Shown here piece by piece: positions 35,981 through 47,596 of a stretch of DNA of 64,000 nt. Each line of letters opens with the position of its first letter. The stretch's first letter is position 1. The notes below the pieces were generated by a model, which was not told where the DNA came from, searched no databases, and saw nothing but the letters and a program-made list of their open reading frames with translations. The stretch is from Melieria omissa. Lineage: Eukaryota > Arthropoda > Insecta > Diptera > Ulidiidae. A program made the translations under genes and the position numbers. The stretch lies in assembly GCA_963971225.1 (NCBI GenBank), contig OZ020268.1:60201900-60265899 (forward strand), read 5' to 3'.

Positions 35981-36762
35981 CAGGGACCGCAACAGTTTAT
36001 TATACCCTTTTATAAAACCTTTTATTATAAAAATCAATTTTTATTTTTTTTTAACTTTTACTTAATGACTCAACAAATAACAGTTGTTTTATATTTTAAA
36101 TTTAAATTTAAATTTTTTATTAGTTCAGAAATAACAGTTTTTTACGATTTTTATTTTAGTTCTCTTATGATAACAATTACACAGGGTTACAAATTTCGAA
36201 ATTGTTGTCGGCTTTTCTGGGTTTGACATCAGTTCAAGGCTAATTAGGGACCGCTGATTTCGAATCCGTAAGCCGTTTTTAAAACTTAGTTTCCGTTTTC
36301 TCAAAAAATGAGCGTGTCACTTTTTTGGATTTTCCCTGACTTTTTTCACGTTTTCGATTGTAATTTCTAAACCAATAACCCGGTTGACATAATTTTCACT
36401 TTGTGGCATTTACAATACCTCACGCCTTCCTTTTCAATGTAATTTATTTTTTTACGTTTTAAAAATCCGCGGTTATTTGACCCTACATTATGGAAAATAT
36501 GGAATTTTAAAGCATTTTCTCGAAATTCGAAATTTGTTACCCTATGTAATTGTTATTCAAGGATTTTTAATATATAAATAAAAAATAATTCTTATTTTTT
36601 AATTTTTCTATAAAAATTACAAAATAAGTTGTTTGCCAAGTTTGATTCTCCGTGCGAAAATAAATATACCTATTGGTATTTTTCATTTATTTGTATGACT
36701 TTTCCTTCATAGTAAATTTTTTCAGATATAGTTTCATAAATAACTGTTATTTCTGATCCCTG
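35981..36762. mobile_element. hAT-type non-autonomous element, 782 bp, exact 8-bp duplication
   Basis: It starts CAGGGACCGCAACAG and ends CTGTTATTTCTGATCCCTG. ATTTTAAA flanks both sides exactly (35973-35980 and 36763-36770). Inner inverted repeats (ATAACAATTACACAGGGTTA near 36168 and its complement near 36540) bracket the dispersed repeat at 36210-36520. AT-rich and non-coding. Confidence 0.82.
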
Positions 36763-38215
36763 ATTTTAAATAATAGCCTAGACGCCTCGGAAATGCAGAG
36801 GGTTTTCTCAAGGAAGGGTTTACGGTCTTACATTGCCATATGGATTGTGATTTTACTCCCACTCAACACGTACAGTACATAAGCAGTCAAGGGACTGATA
36901 GTTTAAATCTGAATGCACTTTCACCCGAATTTTTGGCAGTGTAAACACAAAAAAATTACGGCCTGATGGTCGGCGGGTAGCTTTTAGAGAGATGAAAATA
37001 GTTTCCTAATTGGAAGAATGGAACTTGTCTTTTTGTTGATGGAAGTTCAAGACGCTGCCATTTGCCAAGTTGCTTCAACGCACGCACTCACATACAAGTT
37101 TGTGTAAATGTGAGAATCATGGTATATGTACATACATTCATATAAGTATATATGTATGTCCGCATATGCGCATGTAGGTTCATGCGTTTATGTGTGGTGC
37201 ATCCTTGCAACAAGCTGAGGCGCGCCACAAATCGGCAATATGCGTTGTTCCTGCCTTCATTTCAATCGGCCGTCTCCATCACTCCGCCAGTGTCCTGTTC
37301 TCCGCGATCCGGTGCTTTCGCATGATGTTTTATATGAATACGAACGAGTAAATGCCGCGTGCGCGCGCATCCAAGTCACCAATGGAGCCGCTTAACGAAA
37401 GAGTTCCTTCTCGGAACTTTTGTTCTGCACCCACCGCCGACGCCGCCACGCCGCCCTTTGTCGTTTCTCGTTTATTTTGAGTAACTTTTGTAATTAGTAG
37501 AACTTTGAATTTCTGTTAATTGGACCGCTTCTGGGGCATGCGGAGCGAGACACACCACAACGTCAATACCTTATGTACACACGCACAGCCATACGGATTC
37601 TCATATGTGCACCGGGTGCTGTCTGCGTTGCTTTGCTTCAAATATGAGAGTAGGTATATACTAAAGAGCTGCAATTGTTCATTTGAAAGCTGTTCCAAGA
37701 CACTCTCTCTCTTTGCACGGCACTGCACTGCACTGGCTTAGTGCAAACAGATCGAATCAGAGCTGCCAGCGAAGAGAAGCAAAACGTGTGTGTGCATGAC
37801 ATATGAGAGCTGAGTCTTTGTTGCTTTATAACATTAGTGTGTGCGAACACACTAAAGGCAATGCACAGTAAAGGCAATGAAATTTACTGCAATGACACTG
37901 AATGCAGTAAGTTATACCAAAAAGTATGGAAAAATATTCTTTGGTTATACTAATATTTAGAACAATTAGTGCTTTGTTGTTATTGTAATAATCACGCATA
38001 TTTTTGAGTTTTTTTAATGGTATTTAATTCAAATTAAATTTCATATGAATTTACAAATAAAATATTTTCACCTAAAAAAACTATTGTGTTTTATGGACAT
38101 AAAAAATTGAACAGAAAAATTAAATTATTTCAAAATTTTTATTTTAATGATGGCGTTGGTTAGCTGATTGCTAGACTAAAAATTACAATAATATTATAAC
38201 AACATATATACACTA
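36763..38215. other. No gene recognised
   Basis: Includes a GC-rich patch around 37.25-37.45 kb and an AT-rich patch from 37.9 kb. Short ORFs lack any domain. Confidence 0.45.
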
Positions 38216-39785
38216 GTCAGAAGAAGTTTGCGTACAGGGGGTACGTAGCTTTTTCATATGAAAAATAAATCAGTTAAAGTTATTTTTCAAAAACAAAATA
38301 TTTTTTATTTCATTCCATTAAGATAATAATATGAAAAACTTGACCAAACTGTAAAAAAAAAGCCAAAAACAAAATATGTTATGAATTCACCTCAGAAAAA
38401 GTTTGCGTACCAGATACGGTTATGTAGTTAAAATGTAATTGAAACTAAGTTTTGAACTCCCTGCAGAAGTTTCGGCATATATTTTATTAAATTCGGTGTT
38501 TTTTCAGCGGCTATTTTGTTATATCCTTAAATAGTTATATTGATTTACTATATCTTTGAAGATGGAGTGTTTTTGGGCTCAGGGTTCAAGTAAACCCCTT
38601 AGTTACTCAATTAGATGCACGTTAAGTGACTAGAGAGGAACTTTTTCAACTTTGTTGAGCCAGTTAATAGCAAAAATAGCTTCGCATCGTACGCATTGCG
38701 CCTTAAGGTCATCGTAAAGTTGAATGAAATGTTGGAACCTGATCCAAGATTTTGAAACTTTGGCTTGCATAAGCTTTTAGAATATGTAGATGACCCCTCG
38801 GAACCATTTATAAATAAAACAACACAGCCTGCTCACTCCTTTACTAGACATGCAGTCCCATACCATACCCCCTCAAATGCTATGCTTTAACTGAATCCTC
38901 TTCAAATTAGTTGATGCCTTTTAATGCCAAATATGCTAAACCATTATTAGAGAACAATAAATCTTCCTACTCCATAGATAACAACACATAGTCCTGGAAA
39001 TGTGGTTTTCTAGACCCTTTGATGGACTCTTTCACGAAAGCAATTATGTGCTCCTTGTTAGTAAGCTAAATATGAGATTCTTACATGCTGTTATGTAGAG
39101 AAAATGTGTTTATTTCAGGACTTGTCTTATAAAGTCACTGCTACTGGGTTTTATAAAATATTTCTATACATTTCTGAAGGAATCGGATGCAACTAGCCTT
39201 ATATTATATATACTGATCGCAAAACAATCTAATCCTATTGCCTGGGTAGCTTAGGAAAATGGCCAGATCGTAGTAACGAAGGAAGATTTTCTGTTTTTTT
39301 TGTGATTTAAGATGGCTTTTTGGAATAACGAATGTGCTCTTCCAAAAATTTCTCTAATCTCACGACGTTTTTTGTCAATTTAGGAAAGATTTAGTAAGAT
39401 TATCCTTTTATCCATTTTAATTTTTTTCGCTTAGGTTCTATTGCTTTCTATATAATTTCAAGCACATATACGTTTAAAAAAAATTTACAAGTCCGTTTAC
39501 TGCTCAATGGAATACAAATTTCCAAATAAAAATAAAAAGCATAACTGGAAATTCCCGTTATTAGTTTTGCACGCAAACTTATTCTGCTCCGTTTTGTGAG
39601 TATACTGTCAATAAATACGAACACATGGAAAATTATTATTTTAATGCATCTAAAACAGAACAAAAAGTGCACTTAAAGCATATATGAAAAATGTGGATAC
39701 GTTTTTATAAACAAAGAACCCATTTTTGAGGTCAAAATTAATCATAACATAATTTTGACTTGCCTGTACGCAAACTTATTCTGAC
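38216..39785 (-). mobile_element. Tc1-like element with doubled terminal repeats (IR/DR type)
   Basis: The outer ends are GTCAGAAGAAGTTTGCGTAC and the complement of GTCAGAATAAGTTTGCGTAC, flanked by TA. A second copy of the motif lies inside each end: CAGAAAAAGTTTGCGTAC at 38393 on the left, and the complement of CAGAATAAGTTTGCGTG ending near 39586 on the right. Each is about 175-197 bp from the outer copy. Such IR/DR ends are known in Minos, Paris and Sleeping Beauty relatives. The interior is badly decayed. Confidence 0.82.
38690..38880 (-). pseudogene. Tc1-like transposase remnant
   Basis: Minus-strand translation gives GGMVWDCMSSKGVSRL, the motif that precedes the second catalytic Asp in Tc1 transposases, followed by a degraded FQ... 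segment where the Asp should be. Flanking parts are too decayed to align by eye. Confidence 0.6.
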
Positions 39786-40322
39786 TAATGTATTTTTTAA
39801 TATTACATTTAATTAATTTTTTAAAATAACATTTATATATTACTTTAATATTACATTTAAATTATTTATTTGAATAAATAACCTCCATTTTAATTGGTAT
39901 TTTGTCAGAAACCTAAATGTTTTACGAAAATCCCTCACTTAATTACGCGTGTCAAGTAGCAAACTCTTCTTGTAATCACTCATTGCATTCAGTGTACAGG
40001 TAGCATTTTGGCCCGTTACGCACTGTCAACGATTCATTAGCATTGCTAGCAGTGTATATAGCAGAGAGAAAACAGTGCGTGCCTTGCAGAGACAAGCAAA
40101 TGAGTGTTGACTGCTCTTGCGGTTTCCGTTTTGTTGTCATTCTCATACTGCTCTCTTACCACAGTGAATGCTAGCAATCAGTGCACACTGCACCGAATCA
40201 CAAAGTGTGTAGGGAGAAATGAATCATCCATTGCAGCTCTTTAATACGATAGATGGCATAGAATACTATAAATGACGTGTCCCACTTCACCCCCTCTTCC
40301 CCTACTATTATAAGAAAATTTA
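39786..40322. other. Short spacer without a gene
   Basis: AT-rich to about 39950, then more balanced DNA with repeated CAGTG/CACTG words. No coding sequence or RNA gene seen. Confidence 0.5.
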
Positions 40323-40402
40323 ACAGTCAGTCAAAATCGTACAGTGTATCGAGTTCTCAAAAAATTTATATAAAAAACATCTTTAAATTATCGAGTTATT
40401 GT

Positions 40403-40770
40403 TTAATATTTAGTTGGAAATCCTTTATTGCCTGCTGCAGCCTGCAGTCGTTTAAGCAACGATGCAACCAGTTTTTTGCAGTAGTTTGGTGAAATGGTTA
40501 ACCACTCCTCTTTCAGAGCTGTTTCTAAGTCCCCAATATTATATATCAAACGACTCCATATTTTTTGGTCCAAATGATTCCAGACATGCTCAATTACATT
40601 GAATTCCGGTGATTGAGCGGGCGCTTTAAGAATTTTGGGACAATTAAACAGCGTCCACATACAGAAACATGCGCTGCATGCTTTGGGTCATTGTCAGCAA
40701 AAAGTTTAAATGTGTTCAAAATACCCATTTTCTCATCATTTTTTTAAAGGTTATTCTTTCGTATATCTAA
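40403..40770 (-). pseudogene. Tc1-like transposase, C-terminal part
   Basis: Contains FADNDPKHAAHV (second Asp region) in one frame. After a frame change come APAQSPEFNVIEHVWNHL, with the catalytic Glu in VIEHVW, and the C-terminal KGFPTKY. It joins the part at 48026-48695 once the retrotransposon and one copy of its target duplication are removed. Confidence 0.85.
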
Positions 40771-40774
40771 ATAC

Positions 40775-41203
40775 TGTTACGAAATTCCACAGTTCGTTAT
40801 CGACGGTTCGTTTTGATTGTATTTGAAAATAAAACAACTTCAGTTACTCAGCAAAAATCAACAATCAGAAACTAACTTTATTTACGGAATTTACACTTCG
40901 CTTGTATCTACACTTGTTACCACTTTGCTTGCTTAACACAGACTCGACCCCTTGCGCTGCCACTGCTGCTTTTATACTACTTTTCTTATCGCGCCGAAGT
41001 TTCTTGCAACTTCTAATTGGAAAGCGCTCGACCATTCTCGCACAGCCCATTTCGAGAACCATCCCTGCCATATCGGACTATACCAAGCGAATTTATAACA
41101 GTTTTGCTGTACTTCACAGTGCATGCCTAAAAGTATGCTTGGAAAACATTCGTGCGGAGAAGGCATTCCCGTACACTGCGGCACGGAATTTCTCATCGTA
41201 TCA
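40775..41203 (-). repeat. 3' LTR of the young gypsy element
   Basis: 429 bp, read on the minus strand from TGATACGATG to TTTCGTAACA. The tract GTGATGGGCAG just upstream is the likely purine primer. Confidence 0.9.
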
Positions 41204-41214
41204 CTGCCCATCAC

Positions 41215-42072
41215 TTAGACTTGTTCGTCCCGAACAAGTACCGAGGCTCCGCCGGAGTAAGACGCCAGGCGCTCCAAATGGACTACTTTCAGCCTGGCGT
41301 TTCCGTTGCAGCAGCGTTGAACCCTGTACACCACGTCATTAATCCTGGTCACGACTTTGTACGGTCCTTCCCATGACGTTTGAAGCTTTGGAGACAAACC
41401 TTTCCTGCGCTGCGGGTTGTAAAGCATTACCAGATCGCCTTCTTGGAACCCCGCTGTGTTAGCTCGTAGATCATATCTGGCTTTCATCTTATCGCTGACC
41501 AGTTGGATACGGTCCCTTATAAACTGGTGGATTTCTTCCAGCTCCGATCGCTTATTAACTGCGTAATCAGTCTTAGCGCCTTCCGTCGTGCTGACCACTC
41601 CGAACTTCAAGTCAGCAGGCAATCTCAGCTCTGTGCCGAACACTGCTCGGGCTGGAGTGAGTGATGTCGTATCGTGCGGGGCTGACCTATACGCCATCAA
41701 GAACAGCGGAATATGCGTGTCCCAATCCTTTTGGTTCCTGCCTACTACTTTCCGCAGATATTCCTCCAGTGTTCGATTGAATCGTTCCACCATGCCGTCG
41801 GACTGGGGATGCAAAGGACAGGTGCGAGTTTTCCTTATTCCTAGTAGCTCACACACTTCTTTTAATACAAGAGACTCGAAATTCCGGCCTTGATCCGAGT
41901 GCAACTCCAGTGGAACTCCAAATCTGGCCACCCAGTTGTTTACCAACATTTCCGCGACCGTGGTGGCCTCCTGGTTAGGAATAGGATACACTTCGGGCCA
42001 TTTGCTGAAATAGTCCATCACCACCAGCACATATTTGTTGCCTTGAGTGCTAAGTGGGAATGGCCCGGCGAC
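41215..42072 (-). pseudogene. pol 3' part: integrase core and C-terminus
   Basis: The frame continues the pol gene beyond the RTE insertion. It has VVMDYFSKWPEVYPIPNQE, HSDQGRNFES and the HPQSDGMVERFNRTLEEY segment with the catalytic Glu, then a GPYKVVTRINDVVYRV module (GPY/F) that helps bind DNA and choose targets. The stop is at 41215. The tract has no internal stop. It is called broken only because the first integrase segment is on the other side of the insertion. Confidence 0.9.
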
Positions 42073-43314
42073 TTACTTACTTACTTACTTAACTGGCCAT
42101 AACAACCCGTTATCGGGTTACGGCCTGCCGCAAAACTTCTCTCCAGGCGCCTCTGCTTCGCGCGCGCCTTCTCCAGTTGGTCACACCAAGAGATACCAGG
42201 GCCTCTTCCACTTGGTCCTTCCACCGGAGACACGGCCTCCCTCTTCGCCGTCGACCTCCAACCATCGCATCGAATGCCTTTTTCGCCGGAGCTTCGTCGT
42301 CCATGCGGCAGACATGACCGAGCCAGCGTAGCCGCTGGATGTTAATTCGCTGCGCTACGTCCATGTCCTTATACAGCTCATACAGCTCGTTATTGGTTCG
42401 TATGCGATAGTCGTCACCAACCCGAACAGGGCCGAAGATTTTGCGAAGCACCTTCCTCTCGAACACTCCAAGGGCCGCTATGTCGTTTCGTGTCATTGTC
42501 CATGCTTCAGCGCCATAGAGGAGCACGGGCAAGATAAGCGTCCTATAGAGTGCAAGTTTTGTCGGTCGAGAGAGGTCTCTACTTCTCAATTGCCTACCGA
42601 GACCGTAGTAGCACCTGTTGGCAAGAGTTATCCTTCGCTTTATCTCCAGACTGACATCATTGCTGCTGTTGATGGCGGTGCCAAGGTAGACGAATTCCTT
42701 GACAACTTCAAAAGCATACCTGTCGGCCTCGACGTGAGACCCTAGCCGCTGCGAGTCCCTGCGTGTAGACAGCATATACTTCGTCTTGCCCTCATTTACC
42801 ACCAGACCCATTTTGGCAGATTCTCTTTCGATAGCCGCAAAGGCAGCGGTGACATCTCGCTTGTTACGTCCGATGACATCAATATCATCAGCGTAAGCAA
42901 GGAGCTGGACACTTTTGTTGAAAATTGTGCCATTACGATGTACACCGGCCTTGCGCAGAACACTCTCCATGGTGAAGTTGAAGAGGTCGCAGGACAAAGG
43001 ATCGCCCTGTCTGAAACCTCGAACGGTATCAAAGGGGTCGGAGAGGTCACTTCCAACCTTGACGGAGCTGCGCGTATTGCTCAACGTCGCTCTGCAAAGT
43101 CTAACGAGCTTTGCAGGGATACCAAGTTCAGACAATGCGGCATATAGGCGATCCCTTATCGGGCTATCGAATGCTGCCTTGTAATCGATGAAGAGATGGT
43201 GTGTATCGATTTGGTTCTCATGGGTCTTCTCCAGGATTTGGCGTAGAGTGAATATCTGGTCGATGGTGGACTTACCAGGTCTAAAGCCGCACTGATAAGG
43301 TCCAATCAGCGCCT
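42073..43314 (-). mobile_element. RTE-type LINE, 5' truncated, inside gypsy pol
   Basis: A perfect 12-bp target duplication (TGGCCCGGCGAC at 42061-42072 and 43315-43326) brackets the insert. Its 3' end carries a (TTAC)n tail at 42073-42090, the short simple-repeat tail typical of RTE elements. The 5' end is truncated within the reverse transcriptase gene. Confidence 0.9.
42110..43314 (-). CDS. RTE reverse transcriptase, N-terminally truncated
   Basis: The whole 1.2 kb is open in one frame. It starts at the insertion junction with GPYQCGFRPGKSTIDQIFTL (RT motif), then HHLFIDYKAAFDS, FRQGDPLSCDLFN and the catalytic YADDIDVIG. The C-terminal region has RWLGHVCRMDD and GRPCLRWKDQVEEAL, typical of the endonuclease-reverse transcriptases of RTE elements in insects. 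The endonuclease and N-terminal RT are absent because of 5' truncation on insertion. No stop or frameshift is seen, which points to a very recent event. Confidence 0.88.
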
Positions 43315-46071
43315 TGGCCCGGCGACGTCCATGGCAATTCGCTCAAAGGGCGCTCCCATGTTGTACTGCTGCATGCGGCCCCGAGATCTTCTTGTTGGCC
43401 CTTTCGCAGCCGAACATCGATCACAGCTCTTAATCCAATCGGCGACAGACTCCTGGCATCCTACCCAGTAGAATCGCCTTTTTATTTTGGCGACAGTTTT
43501 TGTGATGCCTAGGTGCCCTCCGCTAGAGTCGTTATGGTATGCCTCGATCACCTCGTTGATCCTGCATTTCGGGACTAAAATTAGGGAATTACTGGTCCGG
43601 CCATCCTCACTCTCCCACTCGCGGTATAGGCAACCATCAGACAGCCGCAGACTTTGCCACTGCGCCCAGTAAGCCTTCGCGATCGGGCTCTCACCGGCCA
43701 TCTCCTGCCAGTCTGGACGTGCGCCTTGCTCCTTGCCTTCAATGATTTTTTTAAGATCCGTATCCTCGCGCTGGTCCTTTTGTATCCTCTCCGCAGACCA
43801 CTCCTCCTCTGGCAGAACGCTGACCAATCGTACGTCCACTATCTGCTCTTTGCTTTCGGCTCGCGAACAATGCCTGCATTCGGTTTTGCACGGACGGCGT
43901 GACAAGGCATCGGCATTTCCATGGCTGCTACCCTTGCGATGCTCTACCGTGTAGTCGTAGCTCTGCAGCCGCTCGATCCACCGCGCCAATTGGCCTTCCG
44001 GATCTTTAAAGTTCAGTAGCCATTTCAATGCCGCATGATCTGTGCGCAGGCGAAACTTTTGCCCATACAGGTATTTATGGAAGTGTTTCACGCATTCCAG
44101 TACTGCGAGCAACTCCCTTCGGGTCACACAGTAGTTGCGTTCAGGCTTTGACAAAATTTTGCTGTAGTACGCTATCACTTGTTCTTGGCCATCTATTATC
44201 TGTGACAGCACACCGCCAATACTATGCCCACTTGCATCTGTATCCAGCACAAACATCTCTCCAGGAACGGGGAAGGCCAGAATTGGAGCAGTGCACAGTT
44301 TTTCCTTCAGTCGTGCAAAAGCCTGCTCCTGCTCTTCACCCCACTTGAAGGCTTGATTCTTTTTCGTCAGTTTGTGCAAGCTGCCAGCTATGTTCGCAAA
44401 TCCTGGAACGAATCTTCGGTAGTATGTGCACAGGCCCAGGAAACTGCGGAGTTCGTGTAGATTGCGTGGCCGGGGCCACTCCTTCACCGCCGTGATCTTG
44501 CCTTCGTCCGTATGTACTCCGCGAGCGGAAACCGTGTGACCCAAATACTTGACCTCTTTTTGGAACAGCGAGCACTTCTTTGGGTTGAGTTTAAGCCCGG
44601 CTTTCTGTATTCGCTCAAATACCTCCTTCAGCTTTTCCAGGTGGTCGTCGAAGCTTTTGCCCATCACGATTATGTCGTCGAGGTATACCAGACACGTCCG
44701 CCAATGCAGCCCTTTCAGCACACGCTCCATTAGCCGCTCGAATGTTGCTGGTGCGTTGCAGAGTCCAAACGGCATGACGGTGAACTGCCACAAACCGTCG
44801 CCAACACTAAAAGCCGTTTTCTCCTTGTCCTGGTCTGCAAGTTCCACCTGCCAATAGCCGCTGCGTAAGTCGAGTGTGGAAAACCACTGTGTGCCTGACA
44901 GTGTGTCCAGGGTGTCATCGATCCGAGGTAGTGGATAGCTGTCCTTCTTGGTCACGTCATTGAGCTTCCGATAGTCCACACAGAATCGGGTACTGCCATC
45001 CTTTTTCTTGACTAGCACGACCGGCGAGCACCAAGGACCTGACGAAGGCTCTATGACCTTTTCTGTATGCATGTTTTCAATCAAATTTGCGACCTCTTCC
45101 CTCTTGGCCAGAGGAACTCGTCTTGGCGGTTGGCGGATTGGTTTCGCATTTCCGGTGTCGATGTTGTGCTTCACTATGGCTGTTCTTCCGCCCGCTTCCG
45201 TCGCAAATATTGACCCATAGTGCTGCAGGAGTGACCGCGCCTTCTGTTTTCGCTCGGCTGTCAATTCGCTGCTCCACTGGTTCTGCGGTATGGCGTCCAT
45301 GTTAGAACCGCTTTTCTTACTTCCTCCGGGTGGACTGCTTTCGCAATTGACAACTGCTTCAGCCTCTCTACACTCGCCAATGACCGCATCTTTTTCGACA
45401 TATCTGGGTGTGTTCAGTGGGTTGAGTATCCTTACTGGTATTTTGCCATTTTTGGGTTCCACTAATGTACGTCCGATTACTATGTTGTCGTATCCTTGTT
45501 TTGGCGCTTCTACAACCCACAGCCGGCTTGTCCCATCGTCCTCGTCCACTTTCGCCCACACGATCGCCTCGGAATTCGCTGGTATCTTCTGATGTTGACA
45601 CGAGACAACTCTCCTTACGGCCACGCTTCGCTCATAGCCAGTGTGCAGGGGGAATTCAACGTTGGCATACTTCAGCACATTTTCTTTCAGGTCCAGCGTA
45701 AAACCATGCCTAATCATGAAATCGACGCCGATAATCACGTCGTCCACTATGTCCGCGACGATGAACTCATGTTCCAGGCTGCTGGTGCCGATAGCAATTG
45801 TTTTTGTTACTTTCCCTCTTACCGGCGCACGCTCGCCAGTCGCAGTCCTCAGCTGTATGCCATGCAGTGGTTCCCAGTTCTTCAGAAGCTTCCTTCTTAT
45901 GATCGAATATGACGCTCCAGTATCCAGTGTCAACACGAACAACTTTCCATCTATCTTTCCTTCAATCGTCAAGCTGCTGGGTTGTCGTTTCAACTGTGAG
46001 ACAAGGACGGTGGGGCAGCAGGTTGTGGGGATCAGCTCACGCCCCTTTGGGCTGATCCGTTTTAGTTTAAC
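43315..46071 (-). pseudogene. pol 5' part: protease, RT, RNase H, integrase zinc domain
   Basis: Open from the frameshift site at 46071 to the RTE junction. Protease has LDTGASYSII. Reverse transcriptase has FCVDYRKLND and YLDDIIVMG. RNase H has LDTDASGHSIGGVLSQ and ends near HGNADALSRRPC. The integrase HHCC region has GGHLGITKT and CDRCSAAKG, and the first catalytic Asp lies in IAMDVAGP at the junction. The first ATG-independent part overlaps the gag end, and no separate start is needed if pol is made by -1 frameshifting. No stop or frameshift was seen in 2.7 kb. Confidence 0.9.
46029..46071 (-). promoter_or_regulatory. Candidate -1 programmed ribosomal frameshift signal
   Basis: The slippery heptamer G-TTA-AAC (46071-46065) sits in the gag frame immediately before the gag stop TAA (46064-46062). 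Six bases later an 8-bp perfect stem, GGATCAGC/GCTGATCC (46058-46051 and 46036-46029), closes a 14-base loop. Slipping back one base enters the open pol frame. The same heptamer (GUUAAAC) is used by arteriviruses. Confidence 0.8.
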
Positions 46072-47534
46072 GACTCGTCGTCCTCAGCCCTGCGCTTGTT
46101 GGCCGGGCCTCGATCGTCAGTATTCCTCGCTTCAGGCGATTGCGATCGAGAACGGGAACGTCTCTTTCGTTGGCGGCAGTCTCGTGATATGTGACCCTGC
46201 TTGCCACATGTCCAGCAAACAACTTTAGAGGAGACAACCCGTGGCCTGCCCGGTGTCTCAGAGCTTATGGCCTGGATCGAAATGTCGCTGTCCGGCTGGA
46301 TTTGACGTATCCTTGCAGATGCATACCGATTGCCTCCAATCCATGTCGCTTCATATGTCATCGCGCTGGTCACCGTCTCCTTAAATGTCGGCTTGCCCAT
46401 CATCAACGCACTGCGACGTGTCTCGGGATCATGAAGACCTTCAATGAACGACTCAATCTTCATCCTTTCGAGATCATCAGCGCCGAATTTTGGGTAGCAC
46501 AACTGTACGAGCCGCTCAATGTCTGCTGCATATGTCTGCAGCGCCTCGCTGGCTCTTTGCCTGCGGTTCTTCAGCTCACAATAGTACAGCGTATGGTTGT
46601 GCTCGTTGCTGTACTTCGCTGCCAACGCTCTCATGACGGCCTCATAATCACTTCTCGAGCATTCCGGAACTGATTTCATTACCTCAGCCGCAGGACCTTT
46701 CAGCGCCAGTGCCAATCTCCGACCCTTCCTGATATCGGTCCACTGATTTTCCAAAGCAGCTAAGTCGAATTGCAGTTTGAATGTATCGAACGGCGTAGCA
46801 CCATCATAAGTAGGCACTTCTGTTCGGGTGGCGAAACTTTCCGGAATCGGCGGCAAACATTCTCGTGGCTGTACCTCTCTAAGCCGCTCGTCGATTTTTC
46901 TGTTTACCGAATCCTCCAGACTGTCAACTCGTTTGTCTAAATGTTCTACTCGCGTCTCCAGGTGCTCAACTTTCACATTAATCCTGTCTGAAATCTCTTC
47001 CACTTTCTGCTCCAAGCGCTCAGAATTTTCCTGAAGCTTGCTGGACAACTCGCGATTCGCATTTTCAAATTTTTCCGCATTTTCCTGGAGTTTTGTTTCC
47101 ATTCGCTCTGCTATTTGCGCTGAAAGTTCCTGATTCGTGGTTTCCAGTTTCGCTGCCATTTGCGCCGAAAGTTCCTGATTCGCGGTTTCCAGTTTCGTTG
47201 CCATCTGCGCCGACATTTCACGATTTTCACGATTGGAAGTCTCGAACATGCCTTTTATTGCACTCATTAGCTGGCTCATGTCTAATGCTTGTAGTGGTCC
47301 AGCCGGTGCAGCCGTACTTTGCATCGACGCAGCACCAGCAGGCGATTCCTCCACCTTGGCCGACGCCTCTTGTTCCTGCGTTCCGAACTCGTGTGCAGCC
47401 CAATCAATGCCTCTTGATTCACACGCCTCTCGCAAACGCAGCTGCAACTCCACCTTACCGCCAGCAGTCGGCAAATTCCAGGCAGCCAGCTCCTTCTTCA
47501 GCTGGTCAACCTTCAGCAGCTCCAGTTTAACCAT
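46062..47534 (-). CDS. Gag, 490 residues, intact
   Basis: The N-terminus (LLKVDQLKKELAAWNLPTAG) resembles a SAP-type DNA-binding motif. A long coiled coil (about residues 90-210, repeated LETANQELSAQMAAK) and a capsid region follow. A single CCHC knuckle, CWTCGKQGHISRDC, lies near residue 460, then an SR-rich basic tail. Gag assembles the particle and binds the RNA. The ATG at 47534 lies 63 bp inside the 5' LTR. The start of the leader (TGGTGTCAGAAATTGGGG, next to the LTR) is the expected primer site, but I cannot name its tRNA. Confidence 0.9.
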   Translation of the reverse strand: MVKLELLKVDQLKKELAAWNLPTAGGKVELQLRLREACESRGIDWAAHEFGTQEQEASAKVEESPAGAASMQSTAAPAGPLQALDMSQLMSAIKGMFETSNRENREMSAQMATKLETANQELSAQMAAKLETTNQELSAQIAERMETKLQENAEKFENANRELSSKLQENSERLEQKVEEISDRINVKVEHLETRVEHLDKRVDSLEDSVNRKIDERLREVQPRECLPPIPESFATRTEVPTYDGATPFDTFKLQFDLAALENQWTDIRKGRRLALALKGPAAEVMKSVPECSRSDYEAVMRALAAKYSNEHNHTLYYCELKNRRQRASEALQTYAADIERLVQLCYPKFGADDLERMKIESFIEGLHDPETRRSALMMGKPTFKETVTSAMTYEATWIGGNRYASARIRQIQPDSDISIQAISSETPGRPRVVSSKVVCWTCGKQGHISRDCRQRKRRSRSRSQSPEARNTDDRGPANKRRAEDDESLN

Positions 47535-47596
47535 GTTTCCGTTTTTATAATTTTATTTTACTTTCAGTAATACAATCCCCAATTTCTGACACCAAA

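Noticed and set aside
40902..41342. ORFs of 74-146 codons near both ends of the gypsy element (also 47687-48038)
   Set aside because: They lie within the LTRs, so they appear twice, and they read antisense to the element. They are LTR shadows, not genes.
43487..47550. Many plus-strand ORFs of 60-195 codons opposite gag and pol
   Set aside because: Antisense shadows of the long minus-strand gag and pol frames.
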